This document shows, piece by piece, positions 51,089 through 58,810 of a stretch of 64,000 nt of DNA (position 1 is its first letter; each line of letters begins with the position of its first letter). The notes under the pieces are model-generated. The model worked only from the letters and a program-made list of their open reading frames with translations, was not told the DNA's origin and ran no database searches. The translations under genes were made by a program, and so were the position numbers. This DNA is from Devosia sp. GTDB taxonomy: Bacteria > Pseudomonadota > Alphaproteobacteria > Rhizobiales > Devosiaceae. The stretch lies in NCBI RefSeq assembly GCF_024707125.1, contig NZ_JANQAH010000013.1:7501-71500 (forward strand). The letters run 5' to 3'.

Positions 51089-51793
51089 ATGAGCACAGTT
51101 GCCCTCTCTCCCGTCCTGGAGACCCCTTTGCTGCGCTTTGCCGGCCACAATTTCGAGCCCCTGCCATCCGGCGCGCTCTTCTGGCACGCGCGTCAAACCC
51201 TGCTCGTCGCCGATCTCCATTTCGAAAAAATGGCGAGCTTTGCCCGCCGCGGCCAGATGCTGCCGCCTTATGATACGGGGATGACGCTCTCCCGCCTCGA
51301 AGCCGACCTGCGCCGCACCGGCGCCAAAAAGCTCGTCTCCCTCGGCGACACGTTTCACCGCGCCGATTCCAGCAAGCTCCTCGGCCCAACCGAACGCCTT
51401 CGCCTCGACGCCATCGTCGAAAGCGTCGATTGCACCTGGCTCTCCGGAAATCACGACCCCGCGCCCCACGCTATCGGCGGGCTCTGCTGCGCCGAACTCG
51501 AACTCGACGGCCTCACCCTCTCGCACGAGCCCATCAAGGGCAAAACCGGCCTCGTTGCCGGCCACCTCCATCCGGCCGCCCGTATCGCCATGGAAGGCCG
51601 CACCGCCCGCAGTGCCTGCTTCGTCCACGACAATCGCGTCCTGATCCTGCCCGCCTACGGCAGCTCCACCGGCGCCCTCAATATCCTCTCGCCCGCCTTC
51701 TTCGGCCTGCTGAACTGGCCCTCGGTGGAAGTAACCATGCTGGGCCGCGACCGAACCTATCCGGTGTCCACAAAGCGACTGGTGCGCGGCTGA
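51089..51793 (+). CDS. pdeM: Ligase-associated DNA damage response endonuclease PdeM
   Basis: A 234-residue calcineurin-like metallophosphoesterase. Metal-binding motifs are complete: LVADLHFEK near residues 39-47 (D-x-H), LVSLGDTFHR near 81-90 (G-D), WLSGNHDP near 112-119 (G-N-H-D), LSHEP near 140-144 and AGHLHPAARI near 153-162 (G-H-x-H). The start ATG at 51089 gives the normal length; a longer frame overlapping the helicase is rejected. It follows the helicase by 58 bp and probably nicks or trims DNA in the same repair pathway. Confidence 0.92.
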   Translation: MSTVALSPVLETPLLRFAGHNFEPLPSGALFWHARQTLLVADLHFEKMASFARRGQMLPPYDTGMTLSRLEADLRRTGAKKLVSLGDTFHRADSSKLLGPTERLRLDAIVESVDCTWLSGNHDPAPHAIGGLCCAELELDGLTLSHEPIKGKTGLVAGHLHPAARIAMEGRTARSACFVHDNRVLILPAYGSSTGALNILSPAFFGLLNWPSVEVTMLGRDRTYPVSTKRLVRG

Positions 51794-51810
51794 TACCTCC
51801 ACCTCTGGGT

Positions 51811-51874
51811 GTCATTCCCGCGAAAGTGGGAATCCCTGTTCTGAAACAAAGATCCCCGCTTTCGCGGGGATGAC
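51811..51874. repeat. REP-like element (paired GTCATTCCCGCGAAAG hairpins)
   Basis: The element begins GTCATTCCCGCGAAAG and ends CTTTCGCGGGGATGAC, so its ends pair, while each half can also form its own hairpin. It lies in the gap between convergent pdeM and TIGR02186 genes and closely resembles the element at 53749-53812. Confidence 0.8.
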
Positions 51875-51905
51875 ACGGTGGAAAAATGGGTTTGGGCGGG
51901 CAAAC

Positions 51906-52670
51906 CTACCGTCTAAAAAGCACCCCGCCCAGCCACCCGGTAAACAGCGCCAGCACCACGCAGGCAATGCCATAGAGCAGCGGATATTGCGTCGCCGACT
52001 GCGCCAAGAACCGCTCGAAGGCGATCTTGCGCACCGCAAACCCTTCGGACTTGCGCGCAATGATCTCGCCATTCTGGAACACATAGGTCTGCGCGATATA
52101 GGGCCCCGGCGGCGCGCTGCTCGGCAGCGTCAATTGCGCCGAATAGAACGTGTCGGAGTGAAACCGCACGCCATTTTCCTGCACCCCAAACAACCCCTGT
52201 TCCGACATCAACCGGATCAGTTCGCGCCCGAACACCAGTGTCTTCATGAACCCCGCAATATTGGGGATCATCGCATGGGCTTCAGGCAGGATGAAATTCT
52301 GGTTGAGCAGGTTGATATCGGCGATCTCGAGGAGTCGCCGGCTCGAGAGCACATGAAAATAGCTCGGAAAGCGCTTGAACTCGACCTGCTCGGTATTGAG
52401 CCAGATGCCGAAATTATGCGTCTTTTCGCGCGCCACGCGGTCCTGCGTCGGCCCGAGCACCACGATCACGACATCGAACGGTCCCTCGACATAGCGCTGC
52501 TCCGACCCCGCCTCCGGCGCGATCGTACCGAAAAACGTCAGGCGCTCGCCGTCAAAGCTCGAGGTGATCTGGATCGTGTCGTTGGAAACGCCCGAAACCA
52601 GCCGCGCCGCCGCACCCGCAGGCACTGCCGAAAACAGGACGATAAGCAAAAGCGCGACAAGGCGGTTCAT
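51906..52670 (-). CDS. TIGR02186 family alphaproteobacterial membrane protein
   Basis: A 254-residue protein with an N-terminal signal peptide (NRLVALLLIVLFSAVPAGAA) and a C-terminal transmembrane helix (YPLLYGIACVVLALFTGWLG near residues 229-248). The periplasmic part has GVSNDTIQITSSFDGERLTF near 27-46 and VVIVVLGPTQDRVAREKTHN near 67-86. This matches the alphaproteobacterial TIGR02186 family, which regularly accompanies TauE/SafE exporters. The start overlaps the exporter stop as ATGA. It may be an accessory or sensor part of the exporter. Confidence 0.85.
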   Translation of the reverse strand: MNRLVALLLIVLFSAVPAGAAARLVSGVSNDTIQITSSFDGERLTFFGTIAPEAGSEQRYVEGPFDVVIVVLGPTQDRVAREKTHNFGIWLNTEQVEFKRFPSYFHVLSSRRLLEIADINLLNQNFILPEAHAMIPNIAGFMKTLVFGRELIRLMSEQGLFGVQENGVRFHSDTFYSAQLTLPSSAPPGPYIAQTYVFQNGEIIARKSEGFAVRKIAFERFLAQSATQYPLLYGIACVVLALFTGWLGGVLFRR

Positions 52671-53593
52671 CGCACCGCACTCGTCACGGCCATGGAGAAC
52701 ACATCGTCCGGCGTCAGCACCAGCGACAGCCCGAAACGAATGGCAACCGCCAGCACCAGCAGCGCCAGGAGGCCGCGCAACTGCTCGCCGCGCAAATGCT
52801 GCCCCGCCGCCGCGCCGAACTGGGCCCCGGCCGTGCCGCCCACCATCAGGCAGAAGGCGAGGAGAATATCGACGCTCTGGCTCTGCACCGCATGCATGAT
52901 CGTCGTCGCCGCCATCATCGCCACGACCTGCGCCAGCGAGGTACCGATCACCACATTGCCGGGCACGCGCAACAGATAAACCAGCGCCGGCACCATGACG
53001 AAGCCGCCGCCAATGCCAAGCAGCGAACCGACAAAGCCGATGAAGAGCCCGATCGCCAGCACCGGCAGCACGCTGATATAGAGCCGGCTTTTCTTGAAGC
53101 GGACGCGCCAGGGCAGGCCGTGAATCCAGCTATGCTGGTTGGGCAGGCGTTCGCGCACCACCACGCCTTGCCGGCTCTTTAGCAGCGCCCGCACCGCTTC
53201 CTGCAGCATCAAAATACCGACAAAGCCGAGCAGAACCACAAAGCCCACGGCAATGACGAGATCGAGCTGTCCGTTGGCACGCAGTACGGAGAAGGTGGCG
53301 ACGCCACCAAAGGCGCCCAAAATGCCCGAGAGGATCAGATACATCGCCAGATGCAGATCGATGCCGCCGCGCCGATAATGGCTGAGCGCACCCGAGGTCG
53401 AAGCCGCCACAACCTGGCCCGTCACCGAGGAAACGGCCACCGAAGTCGGCACGCCCGAAAAGATCAACAGCGGGGTAAGCAGGAACCCGCCGCCCACGCC
53501 GAACAGACCCGACAAAAAGCCGACCGCCCCTCCGATCCCCACGAGAAAGAAGAGGTTCACGGAAAGCTCGGCGATCGGCAGATAGATCTGCAA
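52667..53593 (-). CDS. Sulfite exporter TauE/SafE family protein
   Basis: A 308-residue membrane protein with about eight hydrophobic helices in two related halves. Each half has the family glycine-rich signature: GFLSGLFGVGGGFLLTPLLI near residues 25-44 and IGFVGSLLGIGGGFVMVPAL near 189-208. This family exports sulfite, sulfoacetate or related organosulfonates. It is coupled to TIGR02186 by a 4-bp overlap. It could remove sulfite released by the SsuD-like system about 30 kb away, but that link is only a thought. Confidence 0.9.
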   Translation of the reverse strand: MQIYLPIAELSVNLFFLVGIGGAVGFLSGLFGVGGGFLLTPLLIFSGVPTSVAVSSVTGQVVAASTSGALSHYRRGGIDLHLAMYLILSGILGAFGGVATFSVLRANGQLDLVIAVGFVVLLGFVGILMLQEAVRALLKSRQGVVVRERLPNQHSWIHGLPWRVRFKKSRLYISVLPVLAIGLFIGFVGSLLGIGGGFVMVPALVYLLRVPGNVVIGTSLAQVVAMMAATTIMHAVQSQSVDILLAFCLMVGGTAGAQFGAAAGQHLRGEQLRGLLALLVLAVAIRFGLSLVLTPDDVFSMAVTSAVR

Positions 53594-53748
53594 GACCCTG
53601 GGTCCCGTTTTGCGGTTGGCTGTTGAGCCAGAGGCTAACGGCTAGACCGTCAACAAGTGGTCAAGGTTCCAGAAAAACAGGACAAAATTGTATCGAATGG
53701 TTGGAATTTTTTGTGCGGGAGGCCAACCGAGCGTCGTCCTCCCACAGT

Positions 53749-53812
53749 GTCATTCCCGCGAACGCGGGAATCTCTGTTTCGCGCACGGGATTCCCGCTTT
53801 CGCGCGAATGAC
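53749..53812. repeat. REP-like element of the GTCATTCCCGCG type
   Basis: It begins GTCATTCCCGCGAACGCGGG and ends CTTTCGCGCGAATGAC, with two internal hairpins. It is a clear relative of the element at 51811-51874, inverted ends included. It lies between the divergent TauE gene and the VOC gene stop. Confidence 0.8.
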
Positions 53813-53825
53813 CGCGGAGGCGGAC

Positions 53826-54224
53826 CTAATTCGCCGTCGGCGTCGCCATCAATTCCCAGACATTGCCCTCGGTGTCCTCGAAATAGGCCGAATAGCCCCA
53901 TTCCGACTCTGTGCCCGGCGTGATGATCGAGCCGCCGGCAATCAGCACGCGCTCAAGGATTTCATCCACCTCTTCGGCACTATCGGCGCGGTGGCTCAGC
54001 ACAAAGCCCGGCGTACCTTCCAGCGTCTCTGGCTTGCCCGCCGTCTGGGCAATCTGCTCGCGCGGAAACAGCACGAAGGAAAAATCCTCGTCGAAAAAGA
54101 AGGCGACATGATCCTCGCCCGCGCCGATCTTGTCGTCCTCGATCTCGAACAGCGCGCGATAGAACACAAAGGCGCGTTCGAGCTCATCGACGCCGATGGT
54201 GATGATATTGATCTTGGGCTTCAT
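53826..54224 (-). CDS. VOC/glyoxalase-superfamily protein
   Basis: A 132-residue protein of the vicinal-oxygen-chelate fold, one beta-alpha-beta-beta-beta repeat pair. It starts MKPKINIITIGVDELERAFV, has HVAFFFDEDFSFVLFPREQI near residues 40-59 and ends SAYFEDTEGNVWELMATPTA, where the metal-binding Glu is kept (VWEL). The Met at 54224 is preferred over a long upstream frame. Function is not predictable; many such proteins are lyases, dioxygenases or drug-binding proteins. Confidence 0.85.
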   Translation of the reverse strand: MKPKINIITIGVDELERAFVFYRALFEIEDDKIGAGEDHVAFFFDEDFSFVLFPREQIAQTAGKPETLEGTPGFVLSHRADSAEEVDEILERVLIAGGSIITPGTESEWGYSAYFEDTEGNVWELMATPTAN

Positions 54225-54255
54225 CGCCTCGTCCTTCTCTATGTGTCGGACTGAT

Positions 54256-54927
54256 CTAGGCTTTTTCTGCCCCGGTCGCAAACAGAGCCTCGAACTGGCC
54301 CTCCTCGATGCGCGCAGCAGCAATCACCGCTTGCGTGCGGCTATCGACATCGAGCTTCTGCAAAATGGCGGAAACGTGCGCCTTCACCGTCGCCTCCGAA
54401 ATGGAAAGCTCATAGGCAATCTGCTTGTTCATCAGCCCGTCGCTGAGCATCATCAGCACGCGCACCTGCTGCGGCGTCAGGCTTGCCAGCCGCTTCATCA
54501 GCGCCGATTGCTCATCGTCTCCGGTGATCGTCGTCCCCTTGGGCACGAACACTTCGCCAGCGAGCACGGTCTCGATGGCCCGCCGAATTTCCGTCGGCCC
54601 CTCGGATTTATGCAGATACCCCGAAGCGCCCAGCTCAAAGGCGCGCCGCACCACGGTCGCGTCTTCCACGGCCGAAATGATCATCACCGGAATTTCCGGA
54701 TACTGCGCCCGCACCAGCAGCAGCCCGGAAAACCCGCGTACGCCCGGCATATTGAGATCGAGCAGCACGAGATCGCAATCGCGATCGGCATCGAGCGATT
54801 TGCTGAGATTGGCGAGATCGCCGGCTTCTTCCACTGATACCGTAGCATCGCCTCCGGCCAGCGTCTGGCGCAGCGCCGCCCGGAACAGGGGATGGTCATC
54901 CACGATGATGATGCGGCGACGTGTCAT
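54256..54927 (-). CDS. LuxR-family (NarL/FixJ-type) response regulator, orphan
   Basis: A 223-residue two-domain response regulator. The receiver domain has the acidic pair D10-D11 (IIIVDDHPLFR), phospho-acceptor D57 (LVLLDLNMPG) and the Lys in GASGYLHKSEG near 103. The output domain is a LuxR helix-turn-helix (SLTPQQVRVLMMLSDGLMNK, QIAYELSISEATVKAHVSAI near residues 148-187). No histidine kinase gene is adjacent. It is divergent from the PodJ-like gene. Targets are unknown. Confidence 0.93.
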   Translation of the reverse strand: MTRRRIIIVDDHPLFRAALRQTLAGGDATVSVEEAGDLANLSKSLDADRDCDLVLLDLNMPGVRGFSGLLLVRAQYPEIPVMIISAVEDATVVRRAFELGASGYLHKSEGPTEIRRAIETVLAGEVFVPKGTTITGDDEQSALMKRLASLTPQQVRVLMMLSDGLMNKQIAYELSISEATVKAHVSAILQKLDVDSRTQAVIAAARIEEGQFEALFATGAEKA

Positions 54928-55102
54928 GGGCTGAAACTACTCCAAATCAGGGGGCGAAACCAGAAAACCACTCTTTTCCGCCCGGGGCATTTGCATATTG
55001 CAGCAATCCTTAACGGCTTCTTTACCATGTTTTCCCAAAAGTGACCGTTAGACCTTCGTGCTGCTTCGGCTTGGCACGCGCTCGCTTTGACAGGGACTGA
55101 CC

Positions 55103-58100
55103 ATGGCCCGCGCTTATCCGCAATCGGACTACGCCGATACCGCTTTCGACCCCGGCGCCGGGGATTGGCAGGCCCTGCGCGGCGAACTGGTCGCTTTGCT
55201 CGATCAGGTGGAAAGTCGCTTCGGCGCCGTGTCCGACGGGGCAGGGGTTTCCAATCGCGTGCGGCACCTGCGCGATCAGGTCAACACACCTGATCCGGCC
55301 AGCCGCCGCCGCAGCGAAGCCCTGCGCAGCGTCAAGCGCGCCGTCGATCGCTTCAATCCCCAGGACGATGAAGCGGGCGACCTCAACGCCGCCATTGCCG
55401 AAATCCGCAGCCGCCAGGGTGCATCGGTCATTTCCGCCATCGACCGCCGTCCCTCCGACATGCCCGAATTCCGCGAGCTGTCGAGCCTCGTCTCGGGCAT
55501 GGGCGATCGTCTCGGTCGCCTCGAAGGCCAGCTCCGCACTGCCCGCAACAGCTCTTCTGACGTCCTCGAAGTCGCCTCCCAGGTCGAGCAACTGACCCAG
55601 GTCGTCGAACTCCTCGCTGGCGCCGTTGGCGAAACCGGCCAGGTCAAGCGCCTGGAAACCCAGATCGCCGCGCTCGCCTCCATGATGAGCCAAGCGCCCA
55701 AGGTCGATCTCTCCGCCGTCAATTCGCGCCTCGACGATGTTTCCGCTACCGTCGCCAAGCTCGCCGAACTCCAGGCCCAGCAGATGGAGCGCGAGATCAT
55801 CCGCGAGGAGCGCGCCGAATTCGCGCCCAAGGGCCAGCTTGAGCCGGCCATGGCTTCCATCGAAGCCAATGTACGCAGCGTCTACGATCGCATCGACGCC
55901 ATCGAGCGCAATATGAGCATTTCCTCGGGCGATTTTGAACGCCTGACGAGCGAAATGGCCGAGGTCACCCAGGCCCTGCGCGACAGTGCCGGCAATCCCG
56001 AAATCCTCGCTTCCCGCGTCGAAGTACTGGTCCAGCGCCTGCAATCGGTCGATGGCGGCAGCGACGACGTTCTGGCGCTCAAGGACGACATCGCCGCCCT
56101 GCAGCAATCCGTGCTCAAAAGCATGGAGCCACGCTTCCTGCGCCTCGAAAGCCAGATCGAGGCTCTGTCGAGCAAGGTTGCCCCCGTCGATACCTCGGCC
56201 GTCGAAGGCCAGCTCAAGCGCCTGATGACCCGCATGGACGAAGCCGGCGCCCAGCTCGATGGCCTTGCCCGGCTCTATCACGATGCCGGCGACAAGCCCG
56301 ATTTCGAATCCCTCGCCACCCTCGTAGCCGAGCGCACCAGCGATGCCATGAGCCGCAAGGCTCCGGCCCCCGTCGCCATGTTCGGCCCCGAAAGCCTGAA
56401 GACCATCGAGGACCGCATTTCGAGCCTCGTCCGCTCGGTCAGCAAGGGCGCGGGTGCCGATGCCGAGGCCATCGCGAGCCTCGTCGCCGAAAAGACCTCG
56501 GCCGCCATCGCCAAGTCCGGCGGCCCGGTCCCCGTGCTCAATCCTGAAGGTTTTGACGCGCTCGAAAAGCGCATGACCGCCGTCTTCAACACCGCCGGCA
56601 AGGACACCGCCGAACGCCTGGCCCGGCTCGAAGCCGCGCTTTCCGCACGCACCTCCGCGCCAGCTTCTGCCGCCGCTCCCACGCGCGCCGAGCCGCCCAC
56701 ACAGGCGCCCCAGCCCGCAAAACCCCAGAGCCGCGCCTCAGAATTCGACGCCGCCGTCGAAGAGCCGAGCACGGCACGCCTCGATTCCATCCTGTCGAGC
56801 CTCAACGGCAAGAAGCGCGCCGACACCATGCCGTCCAATCCGGCTGATGAGGCGCCTCTGGTCGATCGCGGCTTTGCCGATGTGCCGCGCGCTGCAGCGC
56901 AGCCGCAGGCCGTCGCTGCAGCACCCGCGCCGCGTCCCGCCGCGCCCACGCCTCAGCCGGCCCGCCCGGCACAGGCCGAAGTGCAGCCGGCCTTCGATCC
57001 TGAAAAGGTCGATCGTCCGCCGCGCCCGCAGTCGAGCTTTGCCCAGTTCGACCGCGAGCCCTTCCCGGCCGCGCGTGCCGAAGCCTCTGCGCCCGCCGTC
57101 GAAGCCCCTATCTCCAATACCAGCACCTTCGTTGCCGCCGCGCGCCGCGCCCAGCGCGCCCGGCAGGAGCAGCAGGTTTCTGAGCCCGCCAGCGGCAATT
57201 CGCTGATCGGCCGTGCCCTGGCGCGCGTTCGCCCACAGCCCAAGGCTGCGCTCGAAGAGACCGCGCCGGTCGCCGCGCCCGAGCCCAAGGCTGAAAAGCG
57301 CCGCCCCCGCAAGCCGGCGCCGGAGGCCCCTGTCCTCGTCGATGGCGAAGAGGCCGCCGAAGCCCGTCCGAACTTCCTCGTGCGCAACCGCCGCACGCTG
57401 CTGCTTGCCGCCGCAGTGGTCGCGGTGTCCATGCTGACGCTCAATCTCGTCATACAGCGTATGCGCGCGGCGCCCGCCGCTGCCCCCGCGCAAACCTCCT
57501 CGATCGCGCCGAGCGCCATTCCCGTCGATCCGACCCCGGCCGCCGAAGTGTCCGAACTGGTGGCGCCGCGCGTTATCGACATGCTCGATGCAACATCGGT
57601 CGGCTCGATCAATCCGGGCGAGCGCATGAGCTTTGCCCGCGCCACCGAAACGCCGATGCCGCCCGCCCTCGTGGCCAGCACCGGCCCCGCCAGGGCCGCC
57701 ATCGAAACACTAACCGATGAAGCCGTCCCCACGACTGGTTCCATCGCCGCTGCCGCGCCCGAACAGTTCGAACTGCCGCCCGAAACTCTCGGCCCCCTGC
57801 CGCTGCGCCAGGCCGCTGCCGATGGCGATGCCAAGGCCCAGTTCGAAATCGCCGCCATCTACACCGAAGGCCGCGCCGTCGAAGCCAGCCCCGAAGAAGC
57901 CGCCAAGTGGTACGAGCGCTCGGCCGCCCAGGGCTTTGTGCCGGCGCAGTATCGCCTCGGCAATCTCTACGAGGCCGGCACGGGTGTCGAAAAAGACCTC
58001 GAAATGGCCCGCCTGTGGTACCAGCGCGCCGCTGAAGCGGGCAATCGCATGGGCATGCATAATCTTGCCGCGCTCTATGCCAGCGGCCAATTGGGCGAGC

Positions 58101-58621
58101 AGCAGTTCGAAGAAGCGGCCCAATGGTTCACTCAGGCAGCCACCCTCGGCATGGTCGATAGCCAGTTCAACCTCGGCATGCTTTATGCCCGCGGCCTCGG
58201 CGTCGAACAGGATTTCGAGCAGTCCTACAAGTGGTTCTCGCTTGCCGCCAAGTCAGGCGATGCCGATGCCGGCAAGGCTCGCGACGACATCGCCAAATCC
58301 CTCTCGGCCGACGCCGTCAGCCGCATTGGCGGCGAAGTTGAGACCTGGGCCAGCGAACCCATTGCCCTCGACGTGAATTTTGCCCCGATCGGCACCTGGG
58401 CGGCTGATTTTGACCCCGGCGAAGCGATTGCCAACAAGGAAGTCGTTTCCCGCGTACAGCAGGCGCTCAACCGCCTCGGCTTTGACGTCGGCACACCCGA
58501 TGGCGTCGCCGGTCCCAAAACGGCCGAAGCCATCCGCACTTTTGAGCGCGGCACGGGCATGAGCGAAAGCGGCAAGATCAATCCGCGCCTCCTCGCGGTG
58601 CTTGGCAGCCAGCCGGTCTGA
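55103..58621 (+). CDS. PodJ-like polar localisation factor with Sel1 repeats
   Basis: A 1172-residue membrane protein. Residues 1-540 are a long, mostly coiled-coil cytoplasmic region rich in Ala, Glu and Arg (many LxxL...SSLV-type heptads); 540-750 are Pro/Ala-rich and disordered. One transmembrane helix follows near 764-785 (RRTLLLAAAVVAVSMLTLNL). The periplasmic part has about four Sel1/TPR repeats between 895 and 1065 (AKWYERSAAQGFVPAQYRLG, ARLWYQRAAEAGNRMGMHNL) and a C-terminal peptidoglycan-binding domain near 1112-1168 (QQALNRLGFDVGTPDGVAGP). This layout matches PodJ of Caulobacter and Rhizobiales, which marks a cell pole. AGGGA precedes the ATG. Confidence 0.85.
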   Translation: MARAYPQSDYADTAFDPGAGDWQALRGELVALLDQVESRFGAVSDGAGVSNRVRHLRDQVNTPDPASRRRSEALRSVKRAVDRFNPQDDEAGDLNAAIAEIRSRQGASVISAIDRRPSDMPEFRELSSLVSGMGDRLGRLEGQLRTARNSSSDVLEVASQVEQLTQVVELLAGAVGETGQVKRLETQIAALASMMSQAPKVDLSAVNSRLDDVSATVAKLAELQAQQMEREIIREERAEFAPKGQLEPAMASIEANVRSVYDRIDAIERNMSISSGDFERLTSEMAEVTQALRDSAGNPEILASRVEVLVQRLQSVDGGSDDVLALKDDIAALQQSVLKSMEPRFLRLESQIEALSSKVAPVDTSAVEGQLKRLMTRMDEAGAQLDGLARLYHDAGDKPDFESLATLVAERTSDAMSRKAPAPVAMFGPESLKTIEDRISSLVRSVSKGAGADAEAIASLVAEKTSAAIAKSGGPVPVLNPEGFDALEKRMTAVFNTAGKDTAERLARLEAALSARTSAPASAAAPTRAEPPTQAPQPAKPQSRASEFDAAVEEPSTARLDSILSSLNGKKRADTMPSNPADEAPLVDRGFADVPRAAAQPQAVAAAPAPRPAAPTPQPARPAQAEVQPAFDPEKVDRPPRPQSSFAQFDREPFPAARAEASAPAVEAPISNTSTFVAAARRAQRARQEQQVSEPASGNSLIGRALARVRPQPKAALEETAPVAAPEPKAEKRRPRKPAPEAPVLVDGEEAAEARPNFLVRNRRTLLLAAAVVAVSMLTLNLVIQRMRAAPAAAPAQTSSIAPSAIPVDPTPAAEVSELVAPRVIDMLDATSVGSINPGERMSFARATETPMPPALVASTGPARAAIETLTDEAVPTTGSIAAAAPEQFELPPETLGPLPLRQAAADGDAKAQFEIAAIYTEGRAVEASPEEAAKWYERSAAQGFVPAQYRLGNLYEAGTGVEKDLEMARLWYQRAAEAGNRMGMHNLAALYASGQLGEQQFEEAAQWFTQAATLGMVDSQFNLGMLYARGLGVEQDFEQSYKWFSLAAKSGDADAGKARDDIAKSLSADAVSRIGGEVETWASEPIALDVNFAPIGTWAADFDPGEAIANKEVVSRVQQALNRLGFDVGTPDGVAGPKTAEAIRTFERGTGMSESGKINPRLLAVLGSQPV

Positions 58622-58647
58622 GGCGCTCATCCGCCTCAACCACCGAA

Positions 58648-58673
58648 CGTCATCCTCGGGCTTGACCCGAGGA
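58648..58673. repeat. REP-like hairpin of the GTCATCCTCGGG type
   Basis: CCTCGGG (58654-58660) and CCCGAGG (58666-58672) frame a CTTGA loop, preceded by CGTCAT. It lies just after the PodJ-like gene. This sequence style is familiar as a repeated intergenic element in Hyphomicrobiales. It may double as a transcription stop but has no T tract. Confidence 0.65.
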
Positions 58674-58736
58674 CACTTCACTTATGAAGGGCCCCTCGCT
58701 CCACGGCGAAAATTGCAAACGGCTCATCGGTCAAGC

Positions 58737-58790
58737 GCCTCCCTCCCCCTTGTGGGGAGGGAACGAGGGGTAGGGGTGTCCTCGCAATAG
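58737..58790. repeat. Intergenic repeat of the CCTCCCC-TTGT-GGGGAGG type
   Basis: A near-perfect hairpin CTCCCCCTTGTGGGGAG is followed by GGAACGAGGGGTAGGGGTG. A shortened relative, CTCCCCTTGTGGG, occurs after metZ at 39858-39870. Both are in gaps and not in genes. Confidence 0.55.
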
Positions 58791-58810
58791 CAATAGCGAG
58801 GCCAAAAACC

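Noticed and set aside
44361..58790. Palindromic repeats as a CRISPR array
   Set aside because: They are dispersed single units thousands of bases apart, without regular spacers, and no cas gene is present.
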